From Prostheceraeus crozeri (lineage: Eukaryota; Platyhelminthes; Polycladida; Euryleptidae): a stretch of 64,000 nt of DNA. Where the stretch lies: assembly GCA_907163375.1 (NCBI GenBank), contig CAJQUW010005215.1, positions 1 to 64,000 of the forward strand, read 5' to 3'. Positions 55,571-64,000 of the stretch are shown in pieces. Under the pieces are notes generated by a model. It was given only the letters and a program-made list of their open reading frames with translations. It was not told the DNA's origin and made no database searches. The stretch's first letter is position 1; every line of letters starts with the position of its first letter. The position numbers were made by a program, and so were the translations under genes.

Positions 55571-55814
55571 TGGTTTACTTATGTAATATTTCTTTTTGTT
55601 AATCGTAATAGTTTTAGGTGTATTTTGCCAACAATTTTACGCAGTTTTAATTCAACAGTTTTATTGTTATTATTATTATTTTTCGTTTGCGACATTTTTA
55701 ATAAAAAATTTTAAGTTAAGAACAAATTTTAAGTTACCAAAAATTTTAATTGACCTATAGAACTTTTTTCAGAGGCTTTAGTCGATCAGACGAAAGGTCC
55801 TCAGGCTACTAACC

Positions 55815-57143
55815 TATCCTAACCATCTTTCCATCAAGAATTTCAATAGAATATTTCACATCTTCTAGCAGTAAACCATAAACCATTAATGAAGTTGTGG
55901 AATCTTTCTTTTCAATATTAATTGTTATATCACATCAATTTTTAATAATATCTTCAGATTGTGCACTTAAATCGAAACAGAAAACAGGATATAAATGTCT
56001 CCAATCTCTCGGAGTTAATTGTGGTTCAACCCCAAATTCTATACAAAGATTTCTATAAGCATCATATCCTTCCATAAATTGATTATTGGTATCATCAAAT
56101 CTTGATGGATCAATAGGATAACGTGTTTGATTTCAAGAAATTTGTAAACTTCAAATTGTATTAATATGAAAAAGATAGTTGTTCTTATCAAAACTTGGAG
56201 AATCATTTCTTTGAAAAGTTAGCAATAAATATCTTGGAGTATTCGAAGTTCTAGTAAAATGCCAGTTAAATCTTTGTTCAGAAAAAGTTACAGAACTAGC
56301 AGTACGCTTTAGAAAATTTACTGGAAATGGTTTGTTAGTGTTTAATCTTTTTGCAATAGTTGATTCAACCTCGAAACTAGGAGTCATATGCTTTATCCAC
56401 CACTCAAGTCTATCAATTTTTAAATATGCTTTTTTTCCAGTCTTACCATAAAAGATTAATTCATTATGTGCTGTGCGATGAATTATCAATTTAAATTTTA
56501 ATTGATATGATATTTTGTCATAATCTAAATATCCGAATAATGGAGACAATGACCAATTTACTGTCTGTTTACTTTTCTTGTTAAAATCACGTCTTTCTTT
56601 ATATGCACAATTGTTTGTTTTATTTAAATGATTTGCAATATTTTCTACATCTTTCGCAATTCCTGCTCCATCTGTTCCAGCGTGAGTGAAATCATCAACA
56701 ATTATACCATCATTATTATCTGGAAATCAACCTTCGATTTCACACTTTCTATTATTTTCACCAATTGTTACAAATCTAAGCATTGTATCAATTACGCCTG
56801 GAGAATCACTTATTGTTTCTATATTTTGAGTTGCAACATCTAAACCCATTTGTGTAAATAATCTTGGAAAGAAATTATTCTCTAATGCAATATTATCGGT
56901 ATCTGGTAATGGTGTTGTAAAATTGGCATCACTATATAAAGAATATTCACAGTGCAAAAAGGGATCAGGTAAATATAAATAGCTTTGTTGATTATCAACT
57001 TCAAAGATTAAATCTCCTCCAGTATTTACTCTACTAGAAGATCCGGGATTCATAGCAATTCTTATATAGTCATTCTTTTTTTGATTATAACTGACGAACG
57101 GAGGATCATCTAATCTAAATTTACTTTCAATCAGGGAAGACAT
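55815..57143 (-). pseudogene. Polinton major capsid-like protein
   Basis: Minus-strand coding remains include MSSLIESKFRLDDPPFVSY, GGDLIFEVDNQQSYLYLPDP and LENNFFPRLFTQMG near the N-terminus, RLEWWIKHMTPSF in the middle, and LTPRDWRHLYPVFCFDLSAQ then VYGLLLEDVKYSIEILDG near the end. The pattern, especially the final PxxFDLSxQ segment, fits the double jelly-roll capsid proteins of Polintons and their viral kin. Total span is about 440 codons, and the copy is broken. The capsid role is inferred from the family; a minor capsid identity is the main alternative. Confidence 0.7.
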
Positions 57144-57149
57144 TTTTAT

Positions 57150-57662
57150 AAAAAATAATTTGACTTTTTTGTTTTTTCTAAAAGTAATTTTCTTAGGATT
57201 CCTTTTTAGAATATATTTTAGAATTTTGCTAAAACCATTACCTCTTATTTCTTCAATTGATTTCTCCTCATGTTTACTATCAGCTGCTATGTTAGCAATT
57301 TTGTTTTTTGCTTCCTCTGAGAGTTTTTTAATTTTTTTTAGTTCTTCAGAATCATTCTTAAGTTTACGAATAGTTTCTAGTTGTTTTAATTGGTTTTGAG
57401 ACTTAACAGCATTTCATATTGCACTAGCTGTACTACCTATAGCAGCTGCTCCTTTTGCAGCAGATGTAATTAAATCTTTATTATTTTTGATAACATCAAC
57501 GATACTTCCTATATCATCACTGATGCCAGAAAATATACCAGCTCCTTCTTTTTGAATAGTTTCTACAATGTTATAATGGTAAACAGATTTCATAGATGGT
57601 TCATGGGCAATATTTTTATTTGAAGCAAAATTTTTAAGATTGTGTTTATAAATTATAGGCAT
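57150..57662 (-). pseudogene. Polinton small structural-block protein
   Basis: The first part (57662-57414) contains a Gly/Ala-rich segment (AAKGAAAIGSTASAI). Downstream minus-strand coding sequence to about 57150 is rich in Lys and Glu with coiled-coil character. It sits between the capsid-like and fibre-like genes. I do not recognise a family beyond a similarity in style to small Polinton virion proteins. The region is broken. Confidence 0.45.
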
Positions 57663-57694
57663 TTTTTAGGATTAAATTTGACTTTAGGGGGAAA

Positions 57695-58585
57695 TCATTT
57701 ACGTTGATGATTAAGATTTACGTGTGTGAATGGACAACAACCGCGTGATAACTTTATTAATTTTCTGTTGCACTTTTCTATTGCGTCAAGCAGCGTGTGA
57801 TGTACGTTAATTTCTTTTCTATTAACTTGCATTTTCTCCTGATTCATCTTCAACGCCGTTTTAAGTGCATTCAATTGAACTTTAAGAACATCTAACTGAT
57901 TTTTAACAGCATCTAATTGTTCTTTATTTCCTTTATAATTTTTCTTTAATTCATTTTCTAAATTGATTTTAAGAGTTTTCATATTATCAACTTTTTGATT
58001 TAGTGAGTTTACTTCATTAATTATTCTATTCATCTTTTTCATTTGTTCAGTAATTTTAGAACTTAATTCATCAACACTTTTTTGGAACGTAGCTTGTAAC
58101 TTATTTAAATTTTGAAAAATTTTTTTAAGAAGTCTTTCTAATTCATTTTCTAATTGTTCTTTCAATAGTTGTATCTGATGTTTATTTTTAATGACTGCAG
58201 ATTCTAACTTTATTAAAAGTAATATTAAAATTTTTAATTGTTCTGAATATTTTTTAAAAAGTTTTGCTATATTTACTTCTAGCTCTCTATCCTTTTTATC
58301 AAGTTTTAATAATTTTTCGTTTAATGATTTGTCATTAATTTTAAGCAACTTTAATTCATTCATCAGTGGAACCAAAACATCATTTATATATTTTCCTTTT
58401 AAGTCATTAATTTGCGTATCAACATATTGTTTATTCGTTAATTCTGTATTTTGTTGCGGGAGAATAGAAAGATGTAATGGGCCAGATAAAACGTCTCCAG
58501 TTTTCATGATATAATTTTCTATTTCTATTTCAGATTCATGATTATTCGGGATACATGCACCTCCACCAACATTTGGTAACATCAT
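57695..58585 (-). CDS. Polinton fibre-like protein with phage tail-fibre motif
   Basis: 296 residues, apparently whole. After a short N-terminus, residues 27-60 read MKTGDVLSGPLHL, a Gln/Asn linker and then TNKQYVDTQI. This is the GDxMxGxLxL...ATKxYVD pattern of phage tail-fibre and collar proteins. From about 75 to 265 the chain is an almost unbroken Leu/Lys/Glu/Asn coiled coil, ending in a short Cys-containing tail (RGCCPFTHVN). A trimeric fibre or vertex spike is the natural reading, by analogy with adenovirus fibre. It lies at the start of the minus-strand structural block. Confidence 0.6.
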   Translation of the reverse strand: MMLPNVGGGACIPNNHESEIEIENYIMKTGDVLSGPLHLSILPQQNTELTNKQYVDTQINDLKGKYINDVLVPLMNELKLLKINDKSLNEKLLKLDKKDRELEVNIAKLFKKYSEQLKILILLLIKLESAVIKNKHQIQLLKEQLENELERLLKKIFQNLNKLQATFQKSVDELSSKITEQMKKMNRIINEVNSLNQKVDNMKTLKINLENELKKNYKGNKEQLDAVKNQLDVLKVQLNALKTALKMNQEKMQVNRKEINVHHTLLDAIEKCNRKLIKLSRGCCPFTHVNLNHQRK

Positions 58586-58630
58586 TTTTTAAACAGTAAA
58601 AAAATAATTTTTTCTGATAAAAATAAAAAA
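58586..58630. promoter_or_regulatory. Divergent promoter gap of the Polinton
   Basis: A gap of about 45 bp, almost pure A and T, separates the minus-strand structural block from the plus-strand replication block. A bidirectional promoter is the simple inference; no specific motif is claimed. Confidence 0.45.
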
Positions 58631-58942
58631 ATGGAAATGAGTCAAATGTGCCAAATTATGAATCCTAAGTCAGAGCTCTATGATAGTAAATATCAGTGTA
58701 CGGATTGTTTAAAAACAAAAAAAATGTGTTTAGGTTGTCAAAAAATTATATTGGAGAAAAAAATGGAAAAAGGAAATTTAGAAAAATTATATTCGCCCGT
58801 ATCATCCTGTTCTTCTTATTCGACGATATCATCGAGATTTGAAAATAAATGTTTTGATAATAATAGTAATAATCCATGTATAGATATTAATCTTTTTTTT
58901 GAATTACAAGCTAAAATATTTAAAGAACAAACTAAAGGTTAA
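58631..58942 (+). CDS. Polinton small Cys-rich protein
   Basis: 103 residues. YQCTDCLKTKKMCLGC is a CxxC...CxxC zinc-ribbon-like site near residues 21-37, followed by a Ser-rich and Asn-rich tail. It is the first gene of the plus-strand block. I do not recognise a family. It ends a few bases before the next gene, at a doubled CTAAAGGTT word. Confidence 0.45.
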   Translation: MEMSQMCQIMNPKSELYDSKYQCTDCLKTKKMCLGCQKIILEKKMEKGNLEKLYSPVSSCSSYSTISSRFENKCFDNNSNNPCIDINLFFELQAKIFKEQTKG

Positions 58943-58953
58943 CCTAAAGGTTT

Positions 58954-59343
58954 TTGGAAACAAATTATTGTATATTTCCAGGTGAACCATTTATTAAATT
59001 TATGGATATTGTAAGTAAATATAATGATGTTGCATATGTAGAACTGAATAAAGAAAATATGGTTATCATAGGGTATAATAGTGTATATGGGTTAATTAGA
59101 GCGGTTTTACCAATTAGTAATATTGATTGGATTGAAACTAAAACTATCAATCATATCAACATTAGAGAATTAGTAAAAAACTTAAAATCTTTCTCAAAAT
59201 CTAAAATTAGATTATTTGTTGATGAATTAAAGCAATATAATATTCATATTGAAAGTAAAAAACATAATAATGAATTATTATGTCAAGTATATTATAGAGA
59301 TACTGTTTATAAAAGAGAAATGGTAGAAATGTCCCAAAGATAG
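58954..59343 (+). CDS. Polinton protein, possible sliding-clamp fold
   Basis: 129 residues. The pattern FIKFMDIVSKYNDVAYVELN, an IIGYNSVYGLIRAVLP strand pair, then INIRELVKNLKSFSKSKIRL recalls the first domain of PCNA in its order of strands and helices and its spacing, but no diagnostic residue is conserved. A clamp would fit beside a DNA polymerase gene. I give this only as a possibility; unknown Polinton protein is the safe label. It is followed closely by Asn/His-rich frames. Confidence 0.3.
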   Translation: METNYCIFPGEPFIKFMDIVSKYNDVAYVELNKENMVIIGYNSVYGLIRAVLPISNIDWIETKTINHINIRELVKNLKSFSKSKIRLFVDELKQYNIHIESKKHNNELLCQVYYRDTVYKREMVEMSQR

Positions 59344-59358
59344 GATAATGATACATAT

Positions 59359-60353
59359 GTGGGATTCTATTCTAATTTTAACATCAATTTATTAAAATCT
59401 TATATAAATGGTTTAGCACAACAAGAAAAAATTTATATGTGGACAACACCTTATACTATTAACAATAACCATAATCATAATCATAATAATAATAATCCTG
59501 TGCATCATATTGAAGAATCTGATAATAATGATGATAATAATGATAATAATAAAGATAATAATGATTCTAATACAGTAAAACAAATAAATAATAAAATTAC
59601 TAGTAATTATTAAAATTTATATCTCAACATGATATTAATACTACATATAATCAAAATTTATCTAAATTTCATTTTTTAACAATTGAAAATAATAATAATG
59701 GAATAGTTGAAGATACTATTAGACAACTATGTGTTGGGTCTGCAAAATTTAAATTAGGAGTTACATCTAATCAATTTAAAATTTTATCACCTTTAATAAA
59801 AACTAAAAATGATTCAGATTATGGTGGTGTTATTAAATTTCCCAATAGAGATCAAAGACCAATATTTTTCTCTATTATATTATTATCAGATAATAAATAT
59901 AATTTGGAATTAGATATTCCTATCAGAGAATGTCATCCTATACCAAAAAGTGTAATTTATAATGTTGATGAAGAACCAATAGTTAGTGAAAATAAATTCA
60001 AATAATCTTTTAATAAGACTTTATATGATAAAGAAAATAAAATAACTAAAGAACGTGATATTATACGTGAAATATTTCATTATCTTCCTAATTATTATTC
60101 TAGTCATGAAATTAATGTTACAAAAGAAATGTATGCTGACCGTGATAAAGAAATATATTATTTTATTTCACATTATGATAAAACGGTAATTCATTGTATA
60201 CATTTAAATGTCGGAGAATATAAAAATACTATCCCTTATTTGAAAGAAATTAATAATATTAAAAAATTTGATATTGAAGTTTTAGAAATTATAAAAAAAC
60301 AATTAGAGACAAAATATTCTATAAATAAATTTTTAGATGTAATAAAGTTTTAG
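59359..60353 (+). pseudogene. Polinton hypothetical coding region, Asn/His/Asp-rich
   Basis: Plus-strand coding remains: a part with a long Asn/His/Asp low-complexity stretch (59460-59600), a middle with FKLGVTSNQFKILSPLIKTK and FPNRDQRPIFFSI, and a final frame (60129-60353) with HYDKTVIHCIHLNVGEYKN. I recognise no domain. It may belong to one protein or two. It lies between the possible clamp gene and the polymerase. The region is broken. Confidence 0.4.
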
Positions 60354-60503
60354 ATGTAATAAAATTTTGATATGTAATGAAATTTTTAGATGCAATAAAT
60401 TTTTAGATGTAATAAAAAATTATTATTCCCACGTGTCATCATTTGATATTAAAATGTCTATATCTAAAATTAAAACACAAATTTTTTCTTTAAAAAACAA
60501 ATA

Positions 60504-63500
60504 ATGGAAAATACCAAGTTTTATTGTGCCTTATGTAAAAGACAGTTACAAACAAAAAGAAGTTATCAATCTCATTTAAAAAGTATAATGCATTTACAAA
60601 ATGAAGATCGAGCTTATGAGGGAAATATATCAAAATTAAATAATTACAAAAACTATCTAGATACATTACCTACTGATATAAAAGTTAAAAAAATATTTGA
60701 TGATTATTCACATTCGGAATATAAAAAAGTTTTTAATAGTGAAGATTTTTTTGGTGAAATCGAAGGATCTAGTACTTCGCCCGAAACAGATAAAAGATAT
60801 TTATTCAATGAAACTGACGAAACTGAGAAAACCGACGAAGCTGTAACAGATACAAAATATTTATTTGATGAGTCTGTTGAACATAATGAAGCCGATGAAA
60901 CCTTTTATGATGTACTCATATTAACAAACTTCTATAATATATTTAAGAAATCTTTTAAATGTTATATGAATGTAGAAGTACTCTATACAAAAACTGGATC
61001 CGATGGAATGACTGAAGAAATAATACAAGGGCATTTTACACAGACACAAGAAATTCATAATGTAAATGATATACAACCCATATTTGAAACAATGATAAAT
61101 ATATTGAAAGATGCTTTAGCTGAAGTTCAGTTTGCGTGAATCTGGTTGGAGATTTATTGCAATACTATCTAAGAAAATAACAATTGACAAATATGAAAAT
61201 AATACTGATGGTAGTTACATACCCCTTCCTTTCAGTTCTCCACAAATTATCAACATACAGAATGAAGATGAATATTGTTTTCTGTGGAGTGTTATAGCAC
61301 ATTTACATCGTGCAATATATCACAAAGAAAGACTAAGTCATTATAATAAAGAAGAATATATAAATGAACTTGATCTTTCTGATGACTTAGATGAAGGTCC
61401 GTATAATTATAATAAATTAATGAAGTTTCATAAAAAGAATAAAAATCTAATAGAAGTAAATGTTTTTGAATTAAATGTGAAGTATATTTCTATTGGTGAT
61501 GTTGCTCCCCTATATCCCGGAGATATTGAAGTTAATAACATTGTTTATAACAACTTTAAAGAATTTTATTTGAAAAACAAAAATTTATGCCAAACAGAAA
61601 TAGTATACAATGAAAGAGGAAATTACATGCATCATAATATTATTTACAAAGGAATTGTAATATGTACTGAAAAATATGAAATTATAAAAACATTATCACC
61701 AATAATGATTAATCACAATAATTGTAAAGGACATGGATTTCCCTATGAGTATGAAACAGAATATTCATCTCTATCATCAGAATATAGACATAAATTAGAG
61801 ATGTTACCGCAACTATATAAAAAACAATATCAACAAGAATATCAACAAGAGTTACAAATGTTACATAATCAATATCAACAAGAAGAAACTATATTATTTC
61901 ACAAATATATTGAAGACGAAAGGAATCTTGAAGATGAAGAATATTTTAAATTATTATACATAATCAACCAACAATACTCAATTCAATGAACTAGAATGTC
62001 ATCCAAAAAATCTGCAACAATATAAAAAATATTGTCACCAAAAAAATCTAAAAGAATATATTAAGAGTAAAAATATATTAAGTAAGGAATATCGCGAACA
62101 ATATGAATAACAATGTCGAAAACATTACGAAGAACAATTTCAAAAAATATATCAAGAACAATATCAAGAACAGCTAGGAATATTACAACAGGAATATCAA
62201 CAAAAGTTAAAAATGTTAAAGCATCAGTTAATGCAACCAGCACAAGCGAATATACTATATTATCAAGGTCATTACATATTGTGTAAAGATATTTCTATAT
62301 TTACAAAAACTTCAGATAATGCTAATTTTCCTTGTCTCCAATGTATGACGAGCTTTAGAACTAAAGAAGAAATGAATAGACATTTGGAGAATTGTCAACA
62401 AAATGAAGCGGTTAATAATACTTTTACTACAGAAGATTATTTAGTATATAATAAATGGTATTACAAAAATAAAGTACCCTTTATTATATATTGTGATTTT
62501 GAAGCATATAATGTTAACATGACACAAAGTTCTGGTAAGCATTTGCTTGAACAAAACCATTATGTTGGGGAATGTACATTCATTCAAATTATCCTGAATT
62601 ATTTAAATCAGAATATTATCAATACTATGGTGAAGATAGTTCAGAAATGTTTACAAAGAATATAGAAGAATTACAAAAATATTTTTCACAATTGATTAAA
62701 ACAAATAAACCATTGCTTCCATTAACGTATGACCAATTAGTAGAAATTTGATAATGAAAAAAATTGTTATTACTGTGGAAAAGAATATACAACTTATAAA
62801 GTAAAAGATCATGATCATCTAAATGGATTATATAGAGGTGAAGCACATAATTCTTGTAATCTTAATGCTAATAAATTTAGATATAACTTTGTACCTGTAT
62901 ATTTCTACAATGGCTCTAAATATGATTTCCATTTAATAATAAAAGATCTATTCTCATCTGAAAAATTACAACAACTAAGAACAAACGTACTATGTCAAAC
63001 AGAAGAAGAATATTTTTCAATGCAATTTGGTGTATTAGAATATTAGATGCATTTAGATTTTTTAATCCTTATTCATTAGAGTTCATGGGAAACACTTTGA
63101 AACCTGAACAATGTAAAATATTAAATAAATATAATTTAAAACCTTTAAAAGGTATTTTTCCCTACGAATATTTAACTGGAGATATAGATAGAATAAATGA
63201 AATAATGCAAGAACATCAACTTTCTTCACGCGATAGACTTAAATCAACATTAAAACAATCACAACTATCTGAAGAAGATTATGCAGAAGCTGAAAAAAAT
63301 TGGAAAGAGTTAAATTGTAGAACAATGTATGATTATACAATGAAATATCTTCAGATAGATGTATTAATCCTTGCTGATCTTTTTGAAAACTTTCGTGACA
63401 TGTGTTTAGAATATTATGGAATAGATCCATGTTATTGTTATTCTACACCAGGTTTAACATGGTTAGCAGGATTAAAACATACTGGTGTTAAACTTAAATA

Positions 63501-64000
63501 TTATAAAGAAAGTTCTTATGATAAATTATTATTTTTGGAATCTGGAATTAGAGGTGGTGTTTAATCTGTCCTAGGTAATAGATATGTTAAATGTTGTAAT
63601 AAGAAAGTAAATCCTGATGATTACGATTATTTAAAAATTTTAAATCCAGAAGAGAAAGATCGATTTATAAAATTGTTTAATCAAAAATAGAAGGACGTAT
63701 ATCAAATGAAGAGAGTCAAGCAGCAGTTGATGTTACATTATGATTTTAGTAGCTTATATTTTTCTTGCATGATACAAGAATTACCAACAGGTGAAATGGA
63801 ATGGAGCACCATTCTTGAATACGAACCTACATTAGATGGGGAAAATAATTATGGTAATATATATGAAGTTGATTTAGCAGACCCTGATTATATAAAAGGC
63901 GCAACAAAATATTATCCTTTCTGTCCCGAAAACAAAATTCCCAATAAAGAAGATTTTTCAGATTATCAAAAATCTTTAAGTCCTAAGAAATACAGGCCAA
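60504..64000 (+). pseudogene. Polinton protein-primed DNA polymerase B (runs off the window)
   Basis: The region opens with a C2H2 finger (FYCALCKRQL...HLKSIMH, residues 6-31), then a long linker. ESGWRFIAIL and YIPLPFSSP with DEYCFLWSVIAHLH mark the Polinton polymerase N-terminal domain. A second Cys/His finger (CLQCMTSF...HLENC) and YCDFEAYN (first exonuclease motif) follow. DHDHLNGLYRGEAHNSCNLN and YNGSKYDFHL (second motif) precede YLQIDVLILADLF (third), PGLTWLAGLKHT, and HYDFSSLYFSCMIQELPTG, which begins the polymerase active site. The remainder lies beyond 64 kb. This enzyme replicates the element by protein priming. The copy is broken in several places. Confidence 0.9.

Larger units (their letters stand above)
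53420..64000. mobile_element. Polinton (Maverick) element, cut by the window edge
   Basis: An AT-rich block carries the Polinton hallmark set: adenovirus-type protease, retroviral-type integrase, capsid-like proteins and protein-primed family B DNA polymerase. Genes left of 58.6 kb are on the minus strand, except the protease; those to the right are on the plus strand. Some genes look whole and others broken, with roughly ten breaks overall, so the copy is decayed but not ancient. The left terminal repeat was not identified, and the right part lies beyond 64 kb. No packaging ATPase was seen. Confidence 0.92.

Noticed and set aside
57695-58585. A prophage or bacterial contamination, from the tail-fibre motif
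   Set aside because: The gene is embedded in a Polinton gene order with matching AT-rich composition; no other phage genes are present.

Overview
This looks like nuclear DNA of an invertebrate animal. The one clear host gene codes for an animal-type cell-surface protein with leucine-rich repeats and an Ig domain, with a spliced 5' end. Around it lie many animal transposon families: piggyBac, hAT, Crypton, a long-TIR element with 9-bp target duplications, a mariner-type MITE, several non-LTR retrotransposons, a Penelope-like element, a Ty3/gypsy fossil and a Polinton. The phylum cannot be fixed from the sequence. Identities and boundaries were read by eye; no alignment or database search was run.

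Layout. 1-4.6 kb: no recognisable gene. 4.6-14.8 kb: one arm of an inverted duplication of about 1 kb (partner at 35.2-36.2 kb), opened up by a foldback palindrome, a hAT-type element, a piggyBac element and two smaller inserts; a CR1-like LINE sits inside the piggyBac transposase. 14.8-17 kb: a Crypton beside an internally deleted derivative of itself. 18.5-22.4 kb: a shrunken hAT element, then a field of its ATCCCGGGAT motif. 24.8-30.3 kb: a 5.5-kb element with about 1-kb inverted ends that carry a 175-bp tandem array and a 12-bp motif repeated seven or eight times per end. 30.6-33.25 kb: a second piggyBac. 36.2-38.4 kb: a Penelope-like element. 38.5-39.4, 39.6-44.6 and 50.9-52.0 kb: old LINE fragments. 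44.6-47.6 kb: Ty3/gypsy fossil. 49.3-50.7 kb: the LRR-Ig gene on the minus strand. From about 53.4 kb to the window edge: an AT-rich Polinton with protease, integrase, PLA2-like, capsid-like, fibre-like and protein-primed DNA polymerase genes.

How the parts relate. The right arm of the inverted duplication (35183-36192) preserves the state before the insertions, so it dates events in the left arm. A hAT-type element entered first. A piggyBac then used the TTAA inside that element's own target duplication. A LINE later split the piggyBac transposase. The Polinton genes form two divergent blocks about a gap of some 45 bp at 58.6 kb: structural genes and integrase to the left on the minus strand, replication genes to the right on the plus strand, with the protease alone at the far left. 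No packaging ATPase was found in the visible part.
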